From assembly GCA_040758595.1 (NCBI GenBank), contig JBFLVJ010000005.1, positions 23,578 through 87,577 on the forward strand: a DNA stretch of 64,000 bases, given 5' to 3'. The translations under genes and the position numbers were made by a program. Positions 28,401-33,326 of the stretch are shown piece after piece (position 1 is the first letter of the stretch; each line of letters starts with the position of its first letter). This DNA is from Bilamarchaeum sp040758595 (GTDB lineage Archaea; Micrarchaeota; Micrarchaeia; Anstonellales; Bilamarchaeaceae). Below the pieces are notes generated by a model, which was given only the letters and a program-made list of their open reading frames with translations, did not search any database and was not told where the DNA came from.

Positions 28401-30456
28401 GCGCGTAGTTGAGTATCTTGGCTGCGCCCCTCTTCGTCCAGCGGTTCCCCTTGGCTGATAGGATGGAGCTGCCGATCAGGGCGTATTCATATGCCTTGCT
28501 GTGGGCCTCCTTCTCCGCGGCCCTGAATGCATAGGAATTGATGGTGCGCTCGAGCGCTGCTGCAGGCGTCTCGTCCTTGCGCTTGAGGCTCTGCGCGAGC
28601 GTGGTCATGGCCTTGTTGAAATCGGCGCTGGCCGCCATCCTCTGTTTGATGGCTTGGACTTTCGCCTGCACATCCTCGGGCTTGGAGAGCATGCCGTTGT
28701 TGGCGATTTTCGCCCTCGCCTTCTCCAGCTCTTCGGCTGCTGAATCGAGCAGGCGCCGCTCGTCGCCATATGTTTTTGCCGCCTTGGCCCTGAACTGGAC
28801 CGCGTATCGGTTGTATGTGAGGTAGTATTGGACATTCCCGATGGCAGCCGGGTTCTTCTGCAGTGTCGCTGAGAGCTTCTGCATCTCGTCCTTCTGTACA
28901 GAGGTGGCTGATTTGTCCATGAATCCGTTGGTGAGCATGAAATGCGCGCCGGCATGCTGGAACCTGCTATCCATGGCGGCCAGGAGCCCGCGGTTGAACA
29001 TCGTGAGCGCCGCTTCCTTCGCATCGCCTTTGAGGCGGCTGGCCTTGAGGCGTGCGCTGAACGTGTCCAGAGCGGCAAGGGCGTTCCTCGCGAGATGTAT
29101 CTGCTGGATGGTGAGCGCTTCGGGTTTTGTCAGCGATGATGCGATGGCCCTCAGGGTGGCGGCGGTCGCTCCGCCATATTCCTTTGCCGCCTTATCGAGG
29201 CGTTCAGTGATCGCAGCCCCTGCGAGAGAGAAAATCTTGATTGATTCGGCGGCCGTGGCTTTCTGCGCATCTTTCGCGGCCCTGGCCTTGGCGAGCAATT
29301 CCACCTGTCCGGCGATTTTCTTCGCGTAGGCGGCCTTGCCGCGGACTACGGATGGATTGACCATCTCGGATGCCGCAAAGAGGAATGCCTGGGAGGTTCT
29401 GTTGTCCCCGGCGGCGATAGAGGCGAGGGCGTGCGAATAGGCCTTGCCGGCCAGGTCCTTGAGCTCGGTGTTCTTCTTGGCCGAGAGGGCGGAGTCTGCC
29501 TGCTTCAGAATCAGCATCTGCTGGGAGAGGGCGCTGAGCTTGGCGGCATCCATATCCCCGATGTTCTGCGATGTGAGCGTCCTTGTCGATTTCACCAGCG
29601 CTTCGGCATGGTCCTTGAGGACCCTGGGGAGCTTGGATTCCGCCCTGAGCATCTTCATCAGGTTCACTCGCTCGAGGGCGATGGAATGCGCGATGCGGTC
29701 CTGATAGCCCTGCAGGGTGTTCGAGATGCGACCGATGTAATCATCTGCGCGCTTGAGATGCTCCGGGGCGAGCGTGCTCGGGCTCCCGGCGATGAAAGCG
29801 GTCGCCTTGAGAAGCGCTGTCTTCGCTCCCCGCCCAAGCTCGGTGGCATCGAGGACGGCCGAGTACTTGCCGAACTGATCGCAGCTCTTTAGCAGGAGGT
29901 TCGCTCGCTCGCTCTGCCCGGAAGCATAGTGGTTGAGCGCCATGTCCGAGAGCGAGATGACCGTCGGATGGACGCTCTTCTTTATGAGCATGAGCTGTGC
30001 GGCGCGGACCTTCTCCAGGGCATCCGCCCTCTCCTTGACCTGGGCGAACGCTTTCTCGGCGGCGGCCATGTCGCCCTTCTTGATGGCCGCATCGACAGTG
30101 TCCATCCGCTTGACCATGTCGGCCATGAACGCCTTGTGCCTCTTGTCTATCTGCTCGATGCCAAGCTCCTGCTTCTGGAGGGTGGCCAGCTGGGCGCGGA
30201 AATCCAAGACCGATTTTCCCAGCCTCTCGACCTGGGTCCTCTGGTCGGCTGCCTGGGGGGCGGAGGGCATCTTGAGCATCTGGGCGATCTGGAGCGCGAG
30301 CGTCTTGGCCCCCTTCATGGCATTCTCGGCCGATTCGATGGATTGGACCAGTCTTACCGGGATAGCTTCCATCCTCTTGGGCGGGGTGATTGAGCGCAGG
30401 ACTCGCTCTGCCTCGTCTATCGCGGGTCCGGCCTTCGTCTTCTCCACTGGCGCCAT
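16489..30456 (-). CDS. Giant 4,655-residue protein: helical arrays, hydrophobic middle, two GGDEF-like and two kinase-like modules
   Basis: An uninterrupted frame of 13,968 bp. Residues 1 to about 1850 are long alpha-helical arrays rich in Ala/Lys/Glu, TPR-like in places. About 1860-2120 holds hydrophobic segments (IAALAATALFAPEFLPAAFF; AMGAAGMALPVLGEAAAAA). About 2375-2505 and 2670-2800 resemble GGDEF domains (LNAINNAFGMKAGDKAL ... SRSDETMIIIV; ALNTFLGHTGANFVI ... IRRLGTLKYIV). Pro-rich linkers follow. Two modules of about 700 residues, each a helical region then a kinase-like domain (about 3380-3775 and 4280-4655), repeat the pattern GGxxG, FVKYE/FLKMD, NAYHELSRRIGxGDR...N, FQPID. I count only four Cys, all before residue 925. 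No signal peptide. The ATG follows GTGAT by 3 nt and lies 4 bp after the preceding gene. Function unknown. Confidence 0.9.
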   Translation of the reverse strand: MAPVEKTKAGPAIDEAERVLRSITPPKRMEAIPVRLVQSIESAENAMKGAKTLALQIAQMLKMPSAPQAADQRTQVERLGKSVLDFRAQLATLQKQELGIEQIDKRHKAFMADMVKRMDTVDAAIKKGDMAAAEKAFAQVKERADALEKVRAAQLMLIKKSVHPTVISLSDMALNHYASGQSERANLLLKSCDQFGKYSAVLDATELGRGAKTALLKATAFIAGSPSTLAPEHLKRADDYIGRISNTLQGYQDRIAHSIALERVNLMKMLRAESKLPRVLKDHAEALVKSTRTLTSQNIGDMDAAKLSALSQQMLILKQADSALSAKKNTELKDLAGKAYSHALASIAAGDNRTSQAFLFAASEMVNPSVVRGKAAYAKKIAGQVELLAKARAAKDAQKATAAESIKIFSLAGAAITERLDKAAKEYGGATAATLRAIASSLTKPEALTIQQIHLARNALAALDTFSARLKASRLKGDAKEAALTMFNRGLLAAMDSRFQHAGAHFMLTNGFMDKSATSVQKDEMQKLSATLQKNPAAIGNVQYYLTYNRYAVQFRAKAAKTYGDERRLLDSAAEELEKARAKIANNGMLSKPEDVQAKVQAIKQRMAASADFNKAMTTLAQSLKRKDETPAAALERTINSYAFRAAEKEAHSKAYEYALIGSSILSAKGNRWTKRGAAKILNYALFAAQLGKADDSRKFRLAAEHYQSLREQKDKDALLQMCGEAYNMQSAGAPIFTTSATRKLVVFGAMAKCLSNVESRYKRNAAAYLDLAMIGASRLKSEQEFGVVLDMAATYAQLGAVNTKRISVDMRKKRDEAMARIQSDLGDYTRLGTKRLSDIGTGGRAGWEPKAGEITTPIALALVSDRGQPLSLSLKMVGSDERGALLASLNKRLGRAPTQDEMVTDAAAAGWRKLSEMASSCAEYGLLLKDIEFDAKYRGMSGMLSERHQKYREKQYGSESKRLLAAVAKTKSPALKEYLELHAKAVDPKFVLDAAGQAKQMHSKGIELQRQAFKLGAEADAASEKSMADVDKRLTELKGMLSTQEQAGLDNAIKQAGGKEPAIRAIYAGVARLLARRYTEQSIRLIGDAQDVLSGLGSFDRSVRRINTRRREDGRLELYASLKIKMALASGARTDLFGNIIKGAKPDEESIRSLEGHADALLSRGRRLVKAQQSVVNIRNRLMWQARKELRDANLRKIEKLILTMVPKGSEGREDMLAKLAEIKKIANVDERLKKLQSLYNGMAAAVDVGAYGYKGDTSDLKSYDAVARHKDYRRVSYLAWTERFNHANRALTSAKLRMREDSLLVLNRFTDIQLYNKRYENNKFIRAGAVGGSVGIMLNLTGAARTQAMMFLEQLIADLPQDLRASFQKRFDAATKGWKPGQPMPGGLPMLIRELSAQKTDDGRNIAEILVNGGSRHYDAAYFRSWILQARKDRLRGKFTEANQSLNSYEQASKTEMLRETVRTNRLAAAANRWRLEDARQKLEKESIQGAPEKEEKWQKQHRNSLNKAAQLYYLKPMGESFERSKDAWRTAEGAAQKDIDNANLGETGPTSLSAFNRAQALHVKESEARGIGTAIWHQVVRPNLELMPYAKKYRPVSRSVGAWYAQWTRGVSARSNVVNSYQTHHNMAEQGIQLLANVLHADNAKHGKDMLLNNMKLRNVKVPSMGFMGFKLEGGAAEAHVADALKSLITITTRETLAYADTDAITKDNYDRFDRWAQMNVLYTFHQLGVEPTDLQQTDDGTGTYKAWAPPKDKKNAEAYYKAVSEFHKNMAKLRAVTAYSSERHWLLGSWTGTQFNGYFQAMGERFDKIYDASAEAEKGNNTKSSELLAVAVGKGSDQVIEKKAEGIKDWTRYRGYAEIGIDIAALAATALFAPEFLPAAFFMMGGKGVVQGIDMRLAEGAWTAEAIFTTAMGAAGMALPVLGEAAAAARTSMILGRLAKGGAEAQKAWSAIAAQEAISVGMRGSTLKEFMRATPEVQKSMMEGAQNTARLVAAGEMTSREAAAVLGKSSRFVEYVVGAPAQTAFQRTVHVLGHGMALTGAGQFAVSMPEMIKAYRRGEMTGFQIFLSAWQGVIQTAGSAAYGMRASTRAFGGTAAYTPRWQQYTAALLFAVPLQPKGVHMAARDNALLTRSLSRMKQSDRTSYNNFVSRNNVPMEPAQQVKALREFAAIKAKDPGYTFDQYYQAQAHEGSRALRSAMLEGSFQSVRSGALPQSSLSPEASAYVEARKAGLEPGGALAKANEVAAAAKKAPAVLEKTGIAQSGEGFVHKDIPEVVFTKEDARYARRLLAAVREGKLPTNAETWEVVIIKNLSNDPKFTKGTPSERMKILLEAAHDRHVYTSMPAADPVGKAILERGRRSALGKAEWATGGDVVTDRNTSQAVSAGRILTTVDNWLLNMARAGKETDVVVFTGDKSALNAINNAFGMKAGDKALSAYKSILRRSAQAVSGREGAFLIRANSRSDETMIIIVVKKGQGAAAKKQFLEAVKAETDRVFENRTRPDHPESLKGVADRMPQEIRSKAVAASVEAADVVQIRKGPKGEPTATGVRSDGTAYDAFKVRDTPDGGKKQVIGPAMSRADDPAHAPGLRKRLNIGEELDIRNGPESLEAARIKAVWDKRDKTLTKPEQELVSRIENMRKEGQSPEGAVSRIAAERVNVSPEEKLTGTGFEVRLKITDVKVLATTYGLLSQTKKGISEVLNNIFGIRALNTFLGHTGANFVINKVEGAVKSYITDYANKHGITIRRLGTLKYIVEGGTVTQRRAAVRAMERYIDQSLTGAGVGMKVSNVMKIVEFPKPTSGRDALAGVQNGHLAVERRTAARTPPGGVERRAPRAGPSLEFGNEARLYQTANATISRIAMMSDQSLQQVLGPSIYKQLKDSGVIDMIRGTEGFSRFKGDVIRHFEDFVTALRRDVALKEGNARAQIMENTFRSIIIQNSRLLDTRAAAHMEPTPKASYMKKAPPVPEAKAALAGEVGEVTPLTPKQPPKLSEREAPRAAAGVISAKGGLSAKAKLSRPLAAHPEEKVIIAPEPSAAPKEPARPAPAREAERPAAVVSREPIKASTDAEISKRFSDNFTNHDQYKSANPEEQKTIREGFVKRAREDDGFRNAMLDNMRRGMSADDAIKYAASRLHPNDPEKAKSLASKWEGALMHITNPDFNPAFFRLSTEAKIAAVSKEFDSRAFKSAYDDMLRGAVPKTGDGLAAAYASINKFSAPEKAARLSELKSIDPTYHTLMTVRMPKILEMSNPKQKASEFSRLKSEWTDYQKSRTRQQEISEAAARRSPEELQKQELALLTKAGGSEAAALYDGTTESRIKVLEKLGIDVKGYSEQRADLTRQLDSAGSDSARNSIQGRIDDLNRAIDRFFELAIRGNLSSHMSSLPGYQGASIRAVAHLTGGEGGVYRLDLSNGKSIFVKYENGSSAQLGGKLAVAGGMMSSPTHTGYSYDTGLKVRGKPVRQEFHLIEGIQDLKGTTQNIILPDGSTAKAEVRQVAMLDEMFKVPKKPEDPGPNASASEKARYQADTADYEKSIAKFQNDPAVKEFHKQMGTKEGRDAIFRAWNAYHELSRRIGMGDRRPPNTAMVIVEVPSAKNPAVKERIITFQPIDTGSIGWNVGRKSDGTFDFTTMHFEFGNMGTAQFIHFAAKSSELPVVQRLQGISAPHTTDGIYRQMFGPEAVKGYNLPPHDSKTISKLKTIIREHRPAQFGMNIHGSHGKFSDWMGRSRLVTNADGQMRLFAKEGQDMITALNRGSRAMEFSNHQSLGVANRLKISGVSPAQEPIGTPPVVTPPQAPRKSTPPSRPPPRRMAREPQRGLDLAFGDTVSSQPPPRPTPKEATPVSGRSSNRFGDTGSVQPPKQAAPKTPIVRAVNLPKRSAEPKAPQPAKVVKPSEPYSGPAAVVRKGTKAGIGSQPRMEEPVPAPKSIQPVENFYHDVRSGTDVNAALTRLEKADRVWASEMKRHVQALSMDNRFKAATSTEKAELLRQASHLENRESAFQSAFSSNIHRGQDARTAIENAARSSTSDTVEFARRANGLTLYVESVLSNIPEVKRAIEISPGDVWNVYTKYLKDNPGALKSLFSQWVKENAFVAMVKSSVPTDSMGLNAYVSRMSRMDPATRSDWTYSLNQVDHQLSQTLTWAIKADARGKAMLAMDWAGMVKARERHQQLNEAKAAQTPQARKASDLALIDGYARRIGMGDAAINAAKGVYTNGSTSEKLAVVERLGINVGGFRKAETKILQANWNTAQMQSQIKNLDAAVEQFFQFLLRTDVNQTIGAIPGFSGYQVAAVDYKGGLSGIFELTVTSSAGQSKKVFLKMDDAVPNRLGRDLALGIGMYTSDISKTFTYDTGLRYKDGSPINQKYFIIQDVHATKGQTIDITLPSGTREKVQVVGVRMAVDVLNWPEHPGAGAGPAELQSYNAKAADFMKSEVRKHFYGLAKSPEGMKQIFKAWNAYHELSRRIGLGDRYARNTVAMLVKRSNGELVLTFQPIDMDAVAFKIGRKNDGSPNYKDFHQDFAEANLDFLAKFSEATNGAAFNGQMSAPQSPRELDAHMASDEAAKGYRLPPPRSAQRNALIEVVRGHAGRYFGLSIPSEMFNTLIPLSWGGRHRMMGREDGRFLWNGTDMANLYSDMLRPRPDFQSELHSFVERKLP

Positions 30457-30460
30457 AGGA

Positions 30461-30769
30461 TCACGCGTAGGCGAAGCAGATATCTGCGAACTCTCTGAGC
30501 CTCTCGACCCTCTCCCCGACGGCCCCTGGGCTGCCCCGTGTCATCAATGCCTTCTTCATCCACCTCTGGATGGAATCGTAGAATAGCTTGAGGCGGATCA
30601 CTCTCGGCTCGAGTTCGGCCGGCTTCTCTGGAGAGGACTCCCAGACCGCCATGGCGTTCTCGATAGCAGAAATCGCTTTGTTGGCTTTATCGAGGGAAAG
30701 CGCCTCCATCCTGTCTATCTGGTCTATCGAATAGTCCGCAGAGGGTGGGGTGTTTCCGCTTTCTGCCAT
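30461..30769 (-). CDS. Small helical protein upstream of the giant gene
   Basis: 102 residues, acidic N-terminus then helices (DQIDRMEALSLDKANKAISA; RLKLFYDSIQRWMKKAL). The segment RMEALSLDKANKAISAIENAM looks weakly like residues about 29-52 of the giant protein (RMEAIPVRLVQSIESAENAM), which may mean a shared helical unit. ATG 30769 is preceded by GGTGA; a GTG at 30781 is the alternative. It ends 4 bp before the giant gene and very likely heads its operon, from a TATA-like CATTATAAAAG on the minus strand near 30825. Family unknown. Confidence 0.7.
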   Translation of the reverse strand: MAESGNTPPSADYSIDQIDRMEALSLDKANKAISAIENAMAVWESSPEKPAELEPRVIRLKLFYDSIQRWMKKALMTRGSPGAVGERVERLREFADICFAYA

Positions 30770-30904
30770 GATTGTCGTCACCGGGCGCCGCGCTCTTGCC
30801 GCTTTTACTATAGTATGGGTCTTTTATAATGCTGATTATCGGTTTTTCTGTGGAATTTGACCGGATTCCAGCTCTTTTTAATCTTTTCTTATCACAATCA
30901 ACCC

Positions 30905-31501
30905 ATGCGTGGATTCCGGAGGGGCTTGAGCGAGGAGGAAAGGCGAGCGTATAATATGCACGCCAGGAGCGTAGCCTCAGCGGTCAGTGATTGGAAGCAG
31001 GCCGCCGAGAATGCCGTGTCGGCATCAAGAAGGATGGTGGATGACGCTCGGCTCGGAGCCTGGGAAGCCCCTCGGATAAAGGGGCTCATCGAGAAGGAGA
31101 TGCGCGAGAGCGCCCGGCATTTCGATGAAGAGGGCCATGATATCGAGATAGACAGCCGGGTGCGCAGGATATCGCTGGCCAGGTGCCTGATGGATGTCGT
31201 GGACAGGATGCGCGCAGCAGCGATAAAGAGCAACAACAGCACGCTAGTCATGGGCGTCAATGCCATCCAGAGCAAGATGAGCTGGCTGATGGACGATTCC
31301 TATTTCATGAAAGGCGAGGAGGATATCTACGGGGAATTCCTGGACCTCCAGCCAGATCTCGTTGCATGCGGAAAGCTGGTGGGTGTGGCGGTGCCGGGCC
31401 TCAGGGAGATGACCGAGAGGCACCGAATCGATACCGCCAGCACCATAGGCGATTACCTCGTGGAACTGAAGAACGCCGCCCGCGAGAGGGCAGCCCAATA
31501 G
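30905..31501 (+). CDS. Giant-locus small protein P2a (paralogue of 31533-32114)
   Basis: 198 residues, all-helical, no membrane segments. It shares with the next gene the segments IKSNNSTLVM/VKSDNISLYC and YGEFLDLQPDLVACGKLVGV/MGEYIDTEPVLSACSELCGL at matching places, so the two are paralogues. ATG 30905 lies about 25 bp after TTTTTAATC (30874-30882), fitting a leaderless transcript; the frame extends to a TTG at 30857 that I rejected. Divergent from the giant operon. Function unknown. Confidence 0.75.
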   Translation: MRGFRRGLSEEERRAYNMHARSVASAVSDWKQAAENAVSASRRMVDDARLGAWEAPRIKGLIEKEMRESARHFDEEGHDIEIDSRVRRISLARCLMDVVDRMRAAAIKSNNSTLVMGVNAIQSKMSWLMDDSYFMKGEEDIYGEFLDLQPDLVACGKLVGVAVPGLREMTERHRIDTASTIGDYLVELKNAARERAAQ

Positions 31502-31532
31502 ATTTATATTAACGAAGAGACCTAATTTTTCT

Positions 31533-32114
31533 ATGGCCGATGAATCATTGGACATCCTTGATGAAAGCCTCGGTGCGTTCGACAGCCCCGAGGAGAGCAA
31601 ACGCATCATGGATATCCATGAGGAGAATACGGCCAGCCTGGTCGAATTCTACAAGCAGCTGGTGGAGATGGGCGAAGGGGAGATCCCGAAGAGGATGCTC
31701 GAGGAAGCCGGCAGATCAGAGAGGATGGATTCGGCCGAAAATCTCCTGGATAATAAGCTCAAGCTCCTCAAAGAAGGGAAGGTGCCCCTGAACGAAGAAG
31801 CCGCGCTCATGACGCAGCGCCTCTGCCTCGCGCACTTCCTCCTTGATCGCGCCAGGAAGCTGGAAGAGCTGAGCGTCAAGAGTGACAATATCTCCTTGTA
31901 TTGCCTCTATCTCTCCCTGGAGGAGCGCATCTGCGATATGCTCTCCGAAGAATATTATGGATCGTCTTTCATGGACATCATGGGGGAATACATCGACACC
32001 GAACCGGTGCTCTCCGCGTGCTCAGAGCTCTGCGGGCTCGTGGTCCCATCAGTAGAAGAGATAATGAAGGAGATGAGGGAGAGCTGGCTCAAGCAGCAGT
32101 TACTATTACCGTGA
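31533..32114 (+). CDS. Giant-locus small protein P2b (paralogue of 30905-31501)
   Basis: 193 residues, acidic and helical (MADESLDILDESLGAFDSPE; ENLLDNKLKLLKEGKVPL). Paralogue of the preceding gene (see motifs there) with a different N-terminal 60 residues. ATG 31533 lies about 25 bp after TTTATATTAA (31502-31511), so it seems to have its own promoter. Its stop is 5 bp before P1b. Function unknown. Confidence 0.75.
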   Translation: MADESLDILDESLGAFDSPEESKRIMDIHEENTASLVEFYKQLVEMGEGEIPKRMLEEAGRSERMDSAENLLDNKLKLLKEGKVPLNEEAALMTQRLCLAHFLLDRARKLEELSVKSDNISLYCLYLSLEERICDMLSEEYYGSSFMDIMGEYIDTEPVLSACSELCGLVVPSVEEIMKEMRESWLKQQLLLP

Positions 32115-32119
32115 TTCTT

Positions 32120-32662
32120 ATGGCAGCGAAGAACGATAAGATGGGCAAGGTGCTTCCCTTCCCGGCTATGCCTAGGAAGCTGGCGGCGGACCCGCTCGAG
32201 GGGAAGGACCCGGCGATAGCGCTGGACAAGGAAGCGTGCATCACATTGCTCGAAGGCTTCGCGAGGGTGCCCGGGTCGCTGGTGAAGGCGCTGGCGCTCC
32301 CGGAGAAGCTGTTCAGGCTCGATGAGGGGCCCTCGGTATCATCCGACCCCAAAGAGGGCATATCCAGGATAGCCAAGGCCTTGGTGGCGGGGGATAAGGT
32401 GACGTCCGAGATGCTAGATGGCACGCCGGAGTATGCCATCGCCATGACATACCGGAGCAGCAGCTCTTTCTGCGTCCTCCTCGATAAGCGGAGGAAGATA
32501 CTGGTGATGGCCGAGCTCGGGAACACGCTCGGGAGCGGCCTGAGCTGGGAGCCGATGACAGATGCCATAAACGAAGCGGTGGCGAGCAGAGACAAGAAGG
32601 CCGCCAGCGGGGAGAGGTTCAACATCATCTTCTGCCAGGATTTCGGCGCGCAGGCGATTTAG
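32120..32662 (+). CDS. Giant-locus small protein P1b (paralogue of 15958-16488)
   Basis: 180 residues with the same architecture as the protein on the far side of the giant gene: GKVLPFPAMPRK, then ARVPGSLVKALALPEKLFRL and CVLLDKRRKILVMAELGNTL. ATG 32120 has GTGAT 4 nt upstream. Probably cotranscribed with P2b. Duplicates of P1 at both borders of the giant operon suggest that the island grew by duplication or moved as a unit. Function unknown. Confidence 0.75.
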   Translation: MAAKNDKMGKVLPFPAMPRKLAADPLEGKDPAIALDKEACITLLEGFARVPGSLVKALALPEKLFRLDEGPSVSSDPKEGISRIAKALVAGDKVTSEMLDGTPEYAIAMTYRSSSSFCVLLDKRRKILVMAELGNTLGSGLSWEPMTDAINEAVASRDKKAASGERFNIIFCQDFGAQAI

Positions 32663-32876
32663 ATGAAACATGAGAGGACACCATCTTGAGAAGCATTAGC
32701 GGCTCGATATTTGATTAGAGCGATAAAAAGGGTCATCAGCCTCTTCTCTGGGCGTTTTTATTGTTTCTCGTGATTGTGGGCTTAATCTGGACTGTTCCCA
32801 GGATATGGCAATTCTTCTTTGGATGACTAGGATAATATGCTGAGCATTCAGCAAGGCAAACAATCAGTTTTGGGCC

Positions 32877-32926
32877 GCCTCGAAGAGAACTTTGTTCTCG
32901 AGGCGCAAGAACGATTTGCATTCTTG
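32877..32926. repeat. Two adjacent hairpins in the 285-bp gap before tRNA-Asp
   Basis: GCCTCGAAGAGAAC-TTT-GTTCTCGAGGC (one 2-nt bulge) is followed directly by CAAGAA...TTCTTG. The rest of the gap 32663-32947 has no convincing ORF; CCTAAAAGACGG (32935-32946) echoes the hairpin inside the adjacent tRNA intron. Confidence 0.45.
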
Positions 32927-32947
32927 ACTGTTTCCTAAAAGACGGAA

Positions 32948-33076
32948 CGCCTTGGCCGGGATTCGAACCCGGGTCGCGAGAGAACCGCTCCGCCCTTTTA
33001 ACAGCCCGTTTCGGGCCGCCTTTTCCTAAAAGGCGGAATGACAGTCTCGTATGCTAAACCACTACACTACCAAGGC
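32948..33076 (-). tRNA. tRNA-Asp (GTC) with 56-nt intron
   Basis: Read on the minus strand: acceptor GCCTTGG (33076-33070) pairs with CCAAGGC, D-arm GTGTAGTGGTTTAGCATAC, anticodon stem CGAGA/TCTCG, loop CTGTCA|C with anticodon GTC, T-arm CCGGG-TTCGAAT-CCCGG, discriminator G; no encoded CCA. The intron occupies 32983-33038, after position 37, the canonical archaeal site. Mature length is 73 nt. The intron is almost entirely two hairpins (see next entry). Splicing needs the EndA endonuclease, of which only a degenerate subunit (41647-42126) is in this window. Confidence 0.93.
33004..33036. repeat. Double-hairpin element in the tRNA-Asp intron
   Basis: Plus strand: GCCCG-TTT-CGGGC (33004-33016) and CCGCCTTTT-CCT-AAAAGGCGG (33016-33036), sharing one base. 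The same pair in the same plus-strand orientation occurs in the tRNA-Leu gene at 48102-48134. Confidence 0.7.
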
Positions 33077-33124
33077 AACTATGGTGTCTCACCCAGGCAA
33101 CCATCAGCCGGCCCTCCTAATACC

Positions 33125-33206
33125 GATGCATCCGACCGACAGAACGCCGTTGCGTTCTGTGGTCCATTGAACGGATCGCCGTTCAATCGGACGCGTCGGA
33201 TGCATC
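33125..33206. repeat. 82-bp three-stem repeat B, copy 1
   Basis: Outer stem GATGCATCCGAC (33125-33136)/GTCGGATGCATC (33195-33206) encloses CAGAACGC-CGTT-GCGTTCTG and ATTGAACGG-ATCG-CCGTTCAAT, all perfectly paired. It differs from copy 2 (47203-47284) at three positions in 82. It lies 49 bp upstream of tRNA-Asp. Confidence 0.85.
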
Positions 33207-33276
33207 AGCCTGAATATGCCATCATAATGGAACGACCTAAGTAGGCCACATCAGCTTATCTCATCTGCTGACTCAC

Positions 33277-33287
33277 TTTTATAAAAT
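33277..33287 (+). promoter_or_regulatory. TATA box of the Lon-like protease gene
   Basis: TTTTATAAAAT about 40-50 bp before ATG 33327, in the right place for a transcript starting near 33308. Confidence 0.5.
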
Positions 33288-33326
33288 AATCGCTAGGGCC
33301 CAGGTCCAAAGGATTATAACGAACAG

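Noticed and set aside
16499..30456. Many plus-strand frames of 60-300 codons across the giant gene
   Set aside because: All are antisense to one uninterrupted frame with internally repeated domains; their protein sequences are His/Arg/Leu-rich shadows.
33125..33206. Repeat B considered as a tRNA-like gene or insertion-sequence end
   Set aside because: It has no T-loop consensus or anticodon arm, and no transposase gene lies near either copy.
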